This document shows, one piece after another, positions 54,455 to 62,572 of a DNA stretch of 64,000 bases (the first letter of the stretch is position 1; the number at the start of each line of letters is the position of its first letter). Below the pieces are notes generated by a model that had not been told where the DNA came from, did no database searches, and was given only the letters and a program-made list of their open reading frames with translations. Made by a program: the position numbers and the translations under genes. Source of the stretch: Flavobacterium aquariorum (GTDB taxonomy: Bacteria; Bacteroidota; Bacteroidia; Flavobacteriales; Flavobacteriaceae); the NCBI RefSeq assembly GCF_003254745.1, contig NZ_QKXH01000004.1, positions 186,001 through 250,000 of the forward strand, in the 5' to 3' direction.

Positions 54455-56779
54455 TTAAACAGAAGCAATATTCTCAACAGCAGCCCGCATTTCTTTTGCA
54501 GAAGCAACCATTTCAATCAAGGCTTTTTTTGTTTCTTCCCAATGTCTTGTTTTTAAACCACAATCAGGATTTACCCAAAGTTGGTCAACCGGAATAACTG
54601 CCGAAGCTTTTTCTAATAATTTTATCATTTCGTTACGTGATGGCACGCGTGGTGAGTGAATGTCATAAACTCCTGGACCTATTTCGTTGGGGTATTTAAA
54701 ATCAGCAAAAGCATCCAATAATTCCATTTGCGAACGCGAACATTCTATGGTAATCACATCGGCATCCATATCGGCAATGTTTTGAATAATATCATTGAAC
54801 TCACTGTAGCACATATGGGTGTGAATTTGTGTATCGTCCTTTACGCCACTGGACGAAATTCTAAAGGCTTTTATTGCCCAGTCCAGATAAGTATCCCATT
54901 CTTCTTTGCGCAATGGTAACCCTTCTCGAATTGCAGGTTCGTCAATTTGAATGATTTTGATTCCTGCTTTTTCTAAATCGACTGCTTCATCACGAATCGC
55001 CAAAGCAATTTGGGTACAGGTTTCAGAACGCGGTTGATCGTTACGTACAAATGACCATTGCAAAATAGTAACAGGACCGGTTAGCATTCCTTTTACCCAT
55101 TTTGGCGTAAGTGATTGCGCAAATTCAGCCCATTTTACAGTCATCGGATTTGGTCTGGAAACATCACCGTAAATCACGGGCGGTTTCACATAACGGCTAC
55201 CGTAACTTTGTACCCAACCATTTTTGGTAAAAGTAAATCCGTCTAACTGCTCACCAAAGTATTCCACCATATCGTTGCGTTCGAATTCTCCGTGAACCAA
55301 AACATCAATACCTGTTTCTTCTTGAAAGCGAATCGTTTCTTCGGTTTCTTTTTGAAGTAAATCATTGTATTGTTCTTGATTCAGTTCACCTTTTTTGAAC
55401 TTGGCTCTCCAGCTTCTTACTTCGGTTGTCTGTGGAAAAGAACCAATTGTTGTTGTTGGAAACAAAGGAAGATTCAATACGTTTATTTGTTTTTTTCTTC
55501 GAATGGCGAAGGTGTTTTCTCTTTTTGAATCCTTTGCTGTAATTGAAGATACACGGTTTTTTACGGAAGGGTTGTGTATTAGTTTGGATGTTTTGCGGTT
55601 TTCATTAGCAAGGGTGTTTTCAATGAATCGCAATGAAGTTTCAGCTTCTTGTTCATTTGAAGCAAAAGATTTTAAAAGTGTCACTTCCTCAATTTTTTGT
55701 TTGGCGAAAGCCAACCATTGCTTGATTTCGGGAGTTAATGTGTCGTCATTGGTTTCCAAATCCAAATCACACGGACTGTGAATAAGGGAGCAAGAAGGAG
55801 CAATCATCACTCGATTTTGGCCAATGGCATTTGTCGCTTTTTGAATTAAAGCTAAAGACCTTTTGAAATCATTTTTCCAAATATTTCTTCCGTCAACAAC
55901 TCCAAGTGAAAGTGTCGTGTCTTTGGAGAAAAGATTTGACTCTAAAATATCATCCAACTGAGACGAGCAACGCACCAAATCCAAATGCAAAGTGTGAACA
56001 GGCAAAGCCAAAACAGTATCTAGGTTTTCGCCAAAACAGTCGAAATAATTGGCCAAAATGATTTTTAGGGATGGAAATTTTTTGTTGATTTCGTTGTAAA
56101 CGTGTGTAATGGCATTACACTCTTTGTCGCTTAAGTTCAATGCTAAAAAAGGTTCGTCTATTTGAATCCATTCTGCCCCTTCTTTTTCTAAAGCACTAAG
56201 AATTTCGAAATAAACAGGCAATAATTTATCGATAAGCTCAATTCTATGAAAACCTTCTTCTTTTTCTTTTCCGAGCAATAAATAGGAAACAGGGCCAATA
56301 AGTACGGGTTTTGTTGTAATTCCTAGTTTTTTGGCCTCAATGAATTCGGCGATTATTTTGGTCGAAAACAATTCAAATTTTTGGTTTTCTGTAAACTCAG
56401 GAACAATATAATGGTAGTTGGTGTCAAACCATTTGGTCATTTCCATAGCTACGACATCTTGACCTTCTTTTTGAGCCCCTCTTGCCATAGCAAAATACAA
56501 ATCCAGGGAATTGTTTGTCTTTGAAAAATCTTGATAGCGCTCCGGAATCGCGCCCAACATCAGAGTCAAATCCAATACGTGGTCATAAAGGGAGAAATCA
56601 TTGGAAGGAATTAAATCAATGCCTTTGTCTGCTTGCAATTGCCAATTTTGCTTTCTGATTGTAGCGGCAGTCGCCAATAAATCTTCTGCCGAAATTTTGT
56701 TGGCCCAATACAGTTCATTCGCTTTTTTTAATTCTCTGTTGCTGCCAATTCGTGGGTAACCTAAATTGTTTGTTTTCAT
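54455..56779 (-). CDS. metE: Cobalamin-independent methionine synthase MetE
   Basis: MetE transfers a methyl group from methyltetrahydrofolate-triglutamate to homocysteine. The 774-residue protein has the duplicated barrel layout: the N-terminal half begins NNLGYPRIGSNRELKKA, and the C-terminal half begins FPTTTIGSFPQTTEVR and holds the zinc ligands (HTHMCYSEF and WVNPDCGLKTR). Length is normal. It is divergent from an Lrp/AsnC gene, and the 156-bp gap between them holds repeated TTACTG/CAGTAA half-sites, so regulation by that Lrp-type protein is a strong inference. No riboswitch was seen. Confidence 0.95.
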   Translation of the reverse strand: MKTNNLGYPRIGSNRELKKANELYWANKISAEDLLATAATIRKQNWQLQADKGIDLIPSNDFSLYDHVLDLTLMLGAIPERYQDFSKTNNSLDLYFAMARGAQKEGQDVVAMEMTKWFDTNYHYIVPEFTENQKFELFSTKIIAEFIEAKKLGITTKPVLIGPVSYLLLGKEKEEGFHRIELIDKLLPVYFEILSALEKEGAEWIQIDEPFLALNLSDKECNAITHVYNEINKKFPSLKIILANYFDCFGENLDTVLALPVHTLHLDLVRCSSQLDDILESNLFSKDTTLSLGVVDGRNIWKNDFKRSLALIQKATNAIGQNRVMIAPSCSLIHSPCDLDLETNDDTLTPEIKQWLAFAKQKIEEVTLLKSFASNEQEAETSLRFIENTLANENRKTSKLIHNPSVKNRVSSITAKDSKRENTFAIRRKKQINVLNLPLFPTTTIGSFPQTTEVRSWRAKFKKGELNQEQYNDLLQKETEETIRFQEETGIDVLVHGEFERNDMVEYFGEQLDGFTFTKNGWVQSYGSRYVKPPVIYGDVSRPNPMTVKWAEFAQSLTPKWVKGMLTGPVTILQWSFVRNDQPRSETCTQIALAIRDEAVDLEKAGIKIIQIDEPAIREGLPLRKEEWDTYLDWAIKAFRISSSGVKDDTQIHTHMCYSEFNDIIQNIADMDADVITIECSRSQMELLDAFADFKYPNEIGPGVYDIHSPRVPSRNEMIKLLEKASAVIPVDQLWVNPDCGLKTRHWEETKKALIEMVASAKEMRAAVENIASV

Positions 56780-56795
56780 TTTGTTTTAGTATTTA

Positions 56796-56927
56796 TTACT
56801 GAACAAAATTATATCCTTTGGTAATTAATATTAAATTATCTGTTTGTTTCAGTAAAATGATGTTTATTTTGTAATTTTTACAGTAATTTGTTCTAAATAA
56901 AATTTTGTAACTGAATTCTAACAGTAA
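56796..56927. promoter_or_regulatory. Probable Lrp-type operator region between metE and the regulator
   Basis: Five half-sites with TTACTGnn/nnCAGTAA recur: TTACTGAA (56796), TTCAGTAA (56848), TACAGTAA (56879), TAACTGAA (56908) and AACAGTAA (56920). The last two form an inverted pair about 8 bp apart. Lrp proteins bind several dispersed sites in this way. Confidence 0.5.
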
Positions 56928-56935
56928 TAAAAGCT

Positions 56936-57397
56936 ATGGAAAATATTGATTCTATCGATTTACAAATCTTAAAACAGCTGCAGGAAAACTCCAATATCAA
57001 CATAAAAGAGCTTGCAAGTAAACTATTCCTGACGGCAACTCCCGTTTATGAGCGTATAAAGCGACTGGAACGCGATGGTTACATAATGAAATATGTGGCT
57101 TTATTGGACAAGAAAAAAATGAATCTTGGAATGACCGTTTTTTGCAATGTTCGGCTAAAGGAGCATGCCAAAAACGTGGGAAGTAATTTTGTAAAAGACA
57201 TCGTTGCACTTCCCGAAATTATCGAATGCTATAATATTGCGGGCGATTATGATTTTATGCTGAAAATCCTCGTCGAAGACATGTCCAGTTATCAGGATTT
57301 TGTGATGAACAAACTCTCCACTATCGAAAACATCGGGAATACCCAAAGTGTTTTTGTTATGGGCGAAATCAAGCATAGTACAGCATTGGCTATTTAA
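56936..57397 (+). CDS. Lrp/AsnC family transcriptional regulator
   Basis: This 153-residue regulator has an N-terminal winged-helix (IDLQILKQLQENSNINIKELASKLFLTATPVYERIKRLERDGYI, about 6-52) and a C-terminal RAM/AsnC ligand domain (about 65-148, with IIECYNIAGDYDFMLKILVEDM). It forms octamers in related proteins. Its location, divergent from metE, suggests it senses an amino acid (perhaps methionine) and controls metE and itself. Confidence 0.9.
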   Translation: MENIDSIDLQILKQLQENSNINIKELASKLFLTATPVYERIKRLERDGYIMKYVALLDKKKMNLGMTVFCNVRLKEHAKNVGSNFVKDIVALPEIIECYNIAGDYDFMLKILVEDMSSYQDFVMNKLSTIENIGNTQSVFVMGEIKHSTALAI

Positions 57398-57528
57398 TAC
57401 ACTAAAAAGTATATTAAATAAGGGCTTTGTGAGACTATTAATTCCTGCAGAAAGTCTTAAAATAAAATGTATTTTTGGTTCTTTTAAATCTAAAATCATA
57501 ATTCGTTAATCTACAATCAGAAATCACA

Positions 57529-58872
57529 ATGAACTGGGAACAATTATTATCACTAAAAAGGCAAGGAGACACAGGCAAAAGATTGAGAATCGAGCAGGAC
57601 GAGACCCGCTTGGGATTTGAAGTCGATTATGACCGAATCATATTCTCGTCTGCTTTTAGAAGTTTGCAGGACAAAACACAGGTGATTCCGCTCTCTAAAA
57701 CCGATTTTGTACACACCCGATTGACACATAGTCTCGAGGTTTCAGTAGTGGGACGTTCTTTGGGACGATTGGTTGGAAAAAAAATCTTAGAAAAATATCC
57801 ATATTTACAGGAAGTTCACGGTTATCAGATGAATGATTTTGGAGCTATTGTTGCTGCAGCGTCTTTGGCACACGATATCGGGAATCCACCTTTTGGACAT
57901 TCGGGTGAAAAAGCCATTGGTGAATATTTTTCGATAGGAAATGGGCTTAAATACAAAGAACAATTGTCAGCCAAAGAATGGCAAGATTTGATTGATTTTG
58001 AAGGAAATGCCAATGGATTTTCAGTTTTGAACAGTTCGCGCCCGGGTGTTGAGGGCGGAATTAGACTTTCATATGCCACACTTGGTGCTTTCATGAAATA
58101 CCCAAAAGAGAGTTTGCCCAAAAAACCTACACAAAATATCGCCGATAAAAAATATGGTTTTTTTCAAACGGACAAGGCTTTCTTTCAGGAAGTCGCTTCA
58201 GATATGGGGATGATTGCCAATAAAACAGGAAATGATATTGGTTTTGAAAGACATCCACTTGCTTATCTTGTGGAAGCAGCCGATGATATTTGTTATACGA
58301 TAATTGATTTTGAAGACGGGATCAATTTAGGTTTGGTTTCTGAAGATTTTGCTTTGGAATATTTAATCAAATTGGTGAAGGACAGTATCGATACTTCAAA
58401 ATACAAGACATTAGAAACCAAAGAAGACAGAATCAGTTACTTGCGGGCATTGGCTATCGGAAGTTTGATTAATGATGCCGTGAAAGTTTTTATTGAAAAT
58501 GAAGAAGCCATTATGAAAGGGGAATTTCCTTTTTCCTTAACCGATAAAAGCAAGTACAAAGCCCAAATGGATGATATTATCAAGATTAGTGTGAAGAACA
58601 TCTATCAAAGCCGCGAAGTGGTGGAAAAGGAGATTGTCGGCTACCAAATCATACAGACACTATTGGATAAATTCGTAACGGCTTTTAATAATAAATTCGA
58701 AGGAAAAATGTCCAATTATGACAATCTTATCCTAAAAATGTTACCCGAAAAGCATCATTTGGAAAAAGAAAATCTATACGAAAGATTGCTTCATATTTGC
58801 CACTTTGTTTCAATGCTGACCGACGGAAATGCATTATTGTTTTACAAAACAATAACCGCTGCAAAGAGTTAG
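57529..58872 (+). CDS. dgt: Deoxyguanosinetriphosphate triphosphohydrolase (dGTPase)
   Basis: This HD-domain enzyme splits dGTP (or dNTPs) to the nucleoside and triphosphate. The 447-residue product has FRSLQDKTQVIPL, the HD motifs THSLEVSVVGRSLG and LAHDIGNPPFGHSGEKAI, and a later conserved ADDICYTIIDFEDG. Length and motif order match bacterial Dgt. It is a single gene, terminated by a strong hairpin. Confidence 0.92.
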   Translation: MNWEQLLSLKRQGDTGKRLRIEQDETRLGFEVDYDRIIFSSAFRSLQDKTQVIPLSKTDFVHTRLTHSLEVSVVGRSLGRLVGKKILEKYPYLQEVHGYQMNDFGAIVAAASLAHDIGNPPFGHSGEKAIGEYFSIGNGLKYKEQLSAKEWQDLIDFEGNANGFSVLNSSRPGVEGGIRLSYATLGAFMKYPKESLPKKPTQNIADKKYGFFQTDKAFFQEVASDMGMIANKTGNDIGFERHPLAYLVEAADDICYTIIDFEDGINLGLVSEDFALEYLIKLVKDSIDTSKYKTLETKEDRISYLRALAIGSLINDAVKVFIENEEAIMKGEFPFSLTDKSKYKAQMDDIIKISVKNIYQSREVVEKEIVGYQIIQTLLDKFVTAFNNKFEGKMSNYDNLILKMLPEKHHLEKENLYERLLHICHFVSMLTDGNALLFYKTITAAKS

Positions 58873-58891
58873 TTGAAAAACGAATATAACG

Positions 58892-58931
58892 AAAAACGCC
58901 CTCAAAAAGTTGACTATTTGAGGGCGTTTTT
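58892..58931. terminator. Bidirectional terminator between dgt and the DUF3078 gene
   Basis: AAAAACGCCCTCAAA (58892-58906) pairs perfectly with TTTGAGGGCGTTTTT (58917-58931). Confidence 0.9.
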
Positions 58932-58945
58932 ATTTAAGTATTGTT

Positions 58946-59956
58946 TTAAAAAACATATTCTAGACCAATTCCCAATACTTGTTTTAGCTGGACTTTTGCG
59001 CCTTCATTGATTTTTACGCCATTTTCTTCTTTAATGACATCAATATCTTCGTCATAGACTAAATTGAAACCTACGTTTGCTTTTACGTATTCATTTACTT
59101 TTAAATCTGCATAAGATTGCCAATCAACATCGATATTGCCAAAATTATGAAGATAATCTGTATACAAAGACAGGCGGTTTTTTATGGTAATATTAGTAAA
59201 AACTTCTTTTTCAATATAAGAAGTTGCTAAGATACCAAGCTCTGTTTTGGAACGTTCTCCCTTTAAAACTAAATTTCCATCTACATCATAAACTGCTTTC
59301 TTGACACCATAGGCACCTGCATCGGCTAAAGCTTGGTCAAGGACAAGTGTGCTTTTTAATGTTAGGGGAGATAAATAGACATTTAATTTTTCGGGTTTAT
59401 TGATATACTCCGAGCCAATACCTAAAAAGGTATATGCTGGAGCAAACGGTTTTGAAATAGGATCTTTGGTGTTTGGATAATTGTATCCGTCGGTAAATTG
59501 GGTGTTGAAGTTGAATTTGGCTGAATGATACCAATTCGATAATGTGTCTGTTCTATATCCATATGTGGAGTTGATTTTAAAAACATCATCTGTTTTTCTG
59601 AGTTCAATTCCCTCTTGTTTATTCATGCCATATCTAAAAATAAGCTCACTTGACCAAACTTGATTGTCGTCTTTATAATCTCGTTTAAGATGTCCTCTTA
59701 CCAATCCTGTTATGGCACTGGTACCCCCGGCACTCCAGTTCACAAAGGCAATTTCTGAAATGTCGATTCCCAGAATGTTCTTGTTTGTCCAGTACGAAAT
59801 GGTGTCAGGTTTTGAAGTTATGATGGTTGTAAGCGCCTGGTCAATCTTGTTTGCGTTTATAGTGTCCGCTTTGCTGGTAATTATTTTAATTTGTGAGAAA
59901 CTACATATTGAAAGTAGTAAAAACAGAAGTAGGATGGGTTTGGTTAAAAAAGTCAT
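58946..59956 (-). CDS. DUF3078 outer-membrane-like protein
   Basis: This 336-residue protein has a signal peptide (to about residue 22, CSFSQ) and beta-rich sequence, including YWTNKNILGIDISEIAFVNWSAGGTSAITGLVRGHLKRDYK, the pattern I recognise as DUF3078. It ends in LGIGLEYVF, as for a barrel C-terminus. It is probably an outer-membrane barrel of unknown function. It lies 41 bp downstream of dxs on the same strand and may be cotranscribed with it. Confidence 0.82.
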   Translation of the reverse strand: MTFLTKPILLLFLLLSICSFSQIKIITSKADTINANKIDQALTTIITSKPDTISYWTNKNILGIDISEIAFVNWSAGGTSAITGLVRGHLKRDYKDDNQVWSSELIFRYGMNKQEGIELRKTDDVFKINSTYGYRTDTLSNWYHSAKFNFNTQFTDGYNYPNTKDPISKPFAPAYTFLGIGSEYINKPEKLNVYLSPLTLKSTLVLDQALADAGAYGVKKAVYDVDGNLVLKGERSKTELGILATSYIEKEVFTNITIKNRLSLYTDYLHNFGNIDVDWQSYADLKVNEYVKANVGFNLVYDEDIDVIKEENGVKINEGAKVQLKQVLGIGLEYVF

Positions 59957-59997
59957 AGTAAGGCTGAGGTATTATTAAGCTTGCAAAGTAATTAATT

Positions 59998-61779
59998 TCA
60001 ATAACTTGAGAAAATTATTTCTAAACTATCAACGGAGATTTTACAATATTGTTGTAATTCAGCAATAGAACCTTGTTCAATAAATACATCTGGTATTCCT
60101 AAAAGCTGTACTTTAGAGGTATAATTATGGGTTGCTGCAAATTCCAAAATTGCACTTCCAAATCCTCCTTTGATGACTCCGTCTTCGACAGTTATGATCG
60201 TTTTGAATTGATTAAAAATAGTATGGAGTTCCTTTTCATCGAGTGGTTTGACAAAAGCAAAATCATAATGCGCAAAATTTTCTGAATGTTGTATTTTGGC
60301 TAGAGCCAATGTCACATTGTTACCAATTGTACCCGTGGATAATATGGCTGTTTTTGATCCGTTTTTGAGAAATTTTGCTTTTCCGATTTCGATTTTTTCG
60401 TATTTTCCTAAATGTAATTTTCCCCAATTGTTGGTTACACCTCTTCCTCGTGGATAACGTATTGCAATTGGATGGTTTAAGCCCAATTGTGCGGTATATA
60501 AAATATTTTGTAAGTCAATTTCATTCAAAGGAGCATAAATAATCATGTTTGGAATACAGCGCAAGTAAGCTAAATCAAAAACACCATGATGTGTGGCGCC
60601 ATCTTCCCCAACTAAACCAGCTCGGTCGAGACAAAAAATCACCGGCAAATTTTGTAAAGCCACGTCATGTATAACTTGGTCATAAGCTCTTTGTAGAAAT
60701 GTGGAGTAAATATTGCAATACACAATCATTCCCTGTGTAGCCATTCCAGCCGATAACGTAACAGCATGCTGTTCTGCAATGCCCACGTCAAAGGCGCGTT
60801 TTGGAAAGGCATCCATCATGAATTTCAAGGAACTTCCCGAAGGCATTGCCGGAGTGATTCCAACAATTTTTTCGTTCTTTTTGGCTAAATCCAAAATGGT
60901 CAGTCCAAAAACGTCTTGGTATTTTGGAGGTAAATTTTCTTCAGATTTCGGTATAATTTCTCCTGTGGTAGCGTCAAATTTACCAGGAGCATGATATATT
61001 ACTTGATTTTCTTCCGCCTGTTGGAGACCTTTGCCTTTGGTTGTAATTAGGTGTAAAAATTTTGGTCCTTTTATTTTTTGCAAACGCTTCAATTCTTTGA
61101 TTATCGCAAAAATATCATTACCATCAATAGGTCCCGAATAATCGAAATTCAGTGACCGAATCATATTGTTCTGTCTCGGATTTTTTCCTTCTTTTACGGA
61201 AGTCAGGTATTTTTTGAGTGCACCTACACTTGGGTCAATTCCGATAGCATTGTCATTCAGAATAACCAATAAGTTGGCATCGGTAACTCCGGCGTGATTA
61301 AGTCCTTCAAAAGCCATTCCGGAAGCTATAGAAGCATCGCCGATTACGGCAATATGCTGTTTTTCGAAATCTCCTTTTAAATTAGAAGCAATTGCCATTC
61401 CAAGCGCTGCCGAAATAGAAGTGGAGGAGTGGCCTACGCCAAAAGTATCGTAAATGCTTTCGCTTCTTTTAGGAAAACCTGAAATGCCTCCCAATTGACG
61501 ATTGGTATGAAAAATGGTTCTTCTTTCGGTCAGGATTTTATGTCCGTAGGCTTGATGACCCACATCCCAGACCAATAAATCTTCGGGTGTGTTAAAAACA
61601 TAATGCAAAGCAATCGTAAGTTCCACTACTCCAAGACTGGCACCAAGATGGCCTTCTTTGGTCGCTACAATATTGATGATAAAATCGCGTAATTCTTGTG
61701 CCACTTGAGGAAGTTCTGCTTCATCAAGCTGGCGCAAATCGATTGGGGAATGGATATGTTCGAGTAAGTTGCTTTTCAT
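59998..61779 (-). CDS. dxs: 1-deoxy-D-xylulose-5-phosphate synthase
   Basis: This thiamine-diphosphate enzyme makes DXP, the entry to the MEP isoprenoid pathway. The 593-residue product has HLGASLGVVELTIALHYVFNTPED, the ThDP/Mg motif GDASIASGMAFEGLNHAG with LNDN, and the transketolase-type centre DVGIAEQHAVTLSAGMA. The C-terminal domain ends about 20-30 residues shorter than in E. coli. The start MKSNLLEHIHSPIDLRQL is firm. It is divergent from tadA. Confidence 0.94.
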   Translation of the reverse strand: MKSNLLEHIHSPIDLRQLDEAELPQVAQELRDFIINIVATKEGHLGASLGVVELTIALHYVFNTPEDLLVWDVGHQAYGHKILTERRTIFHTNRQLGGISGFPKRSESIYDTFGVGHSSTSISAALGMAIASNLKGDFEKQHIAVIGDASIASGMAFEGLNHAGVTDANLLVILNDNAIGIDPSVGALKKYLTSVKEGKNPRQNNMIRSLNFDYSGPIDGNDIFAIIKELKRLQKIKGPKFLHLITTKGKGLQQAEENQVIYHAPGKFDATTGEIIPKSEENLPPKYQDVFGLTILDLAKKNEKIVGITPAMPSGSSLKFMMDAFPKRAFDVGIAEQHAVTLSAGMATQGMIVYCNIYSTFLQRAYDQVIHDVALQNLPVIFCLDRAGLVGEDGATHHGVFDLAYLRCIPNMIIYAPLNEIDLQNILYTAQLGLNHPIAIRYPRGRGVTNNWGKLHLGKYEKIEIGKAKFLKNGSKTAILSTGTIGNNVTLALAKIQHSENFAHYDFAFVKPLDEKELHTIFNQFKTIITVEDGVIKGGFGSAILEFAATHNYTSKVQLLGIPDVFIEQGSIAELQQYCKISVDSLEIIFSSY

Positions 61780-61863
61780 TATAGTCTAAAAAGCGAATTT
61801 ACGGTTTTGTTTTCTATTTTTGTACGGCAACTTAATAATTCCCTTCGCGGGATTCGGGGATTT

Positions 61864-62307
61864 ATGGAAAACATTTTTACAGACGAGTACTTTATGAAAA
61901 AAGCTTTTCAGGAAGCTGAAATGGCTTTTGGCAAAGGTGAAATTCCTGTAGGAGCAGTTATTGTGGTCAATGACACCGTCATTGCTCGATCCCATAATTT
62001 AACAGAATTACTTAATGATGTTACCGCCCACGCCGAAATGCAAGCGATAACAGCAGCTGCAAATTTCCTTGGCGGGAAATATTTAATGGGTTGTACGCTT
62101 TATGTTACGCTCGAGCCTTGTCAGATGTGTGCCGGAGCTTTGTATTGGAGTCAGATTACTAAAGTTGTGTATGGCGCCAGCGATGAACACCGTGGTTTTA
62201 TGAAAATGGGAACCCAATTGCATCCCAAAACTATTGTTGTCCGTGGGGTTATGGCTGATGAAGCTTCAGAACTGATGAAACGATTTTTTGCTGAAAGAAG
62301 GAAATAG
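61864..62307 (+). CDS. tadA: tRNA adenosine deaminase TadA
   Basis: TadA converts A34 of a tRNA to inosine. With the ATG at 61864 the protein has 148 residues and begins MENIFTDEYFMKKAFQEAEM. The zinc motifs are HAE (56-58) and PCQMC (C86, C89). The longer frame from 61807 adds 19 residues that overlap a TATTTTTG -7 box (61815-61822), so it is rejected. A dispersed structured element follows 20 bp after the stop. Confidence 0.92.
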   Translation: MENIFTDEYFMKKAFQEAEMAFGKGEIPVGAVIVVNDTVIARSHNLTELLNDVTAHAEMQAITAAANFLGGKYLMGCTLYVTLEPCQMCAGALYWSQITKVVYGASDEHRGFMKMGTQLHPKTIVVRGVMADEASELMKRFFAERRK

Positions 62308-62327
62308 TCTTGATAACCTGAAAAGTC

Positions 62328-62408
62328 CTAGCCCGGATAGAAGTGGAAATCCTTATGTGCCGGTGTTCGGCATATAAGATTGTAACGGATAGCGGGATTA
62401 GCTCCTAA
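62328..62408 (+). ncRNA. Dispersed structured element, copy C
   Basis: It begins CTAGCCCGGATAGAAGTGG and ends ACGGATAGCGGGATTAGC. The internal hairpin (ATCCTTATGTGCCG with CGGCATATAAGAT) differs from those of copies A and B but still pairs. It lies between tadA and the macroglobulin gene. Confidence 0.5.
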
Positions 62409-62520
62409 AATAACCTCCTAAAAAATATTTCACCTCCAAAGAATTTTCTTCTTAAAAAATTAATTAAAATACTATACTTTTACTACAATATAATGAGTGC
62501 TTTTGCAGTTATCGTTTTAA

Positions 62521-62549
62521 TTGTAAAATGTTGCTATAATTTTAATTTG
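62521..62549 (+). promoter_or_regulatory. Promoter of the macroglobulin lipoprotein gene
   Basis: TTG (62521-62523), an 18-bp spacer and TTAATTTG (62542-62549) resemble the Bacteroidota promoter. The leader to the GTG start is about 20 nt. Confidence 0.4.
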
Positions 62550-62572
62550 TAACCCATTAACTCCAGATAAAA

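Noticed and set aside
61807..61863. Longer TadA from 61807
   Set aside because: The extension covers a -7 box and has no family match; ATG 61864 gives the normal N-terminus.
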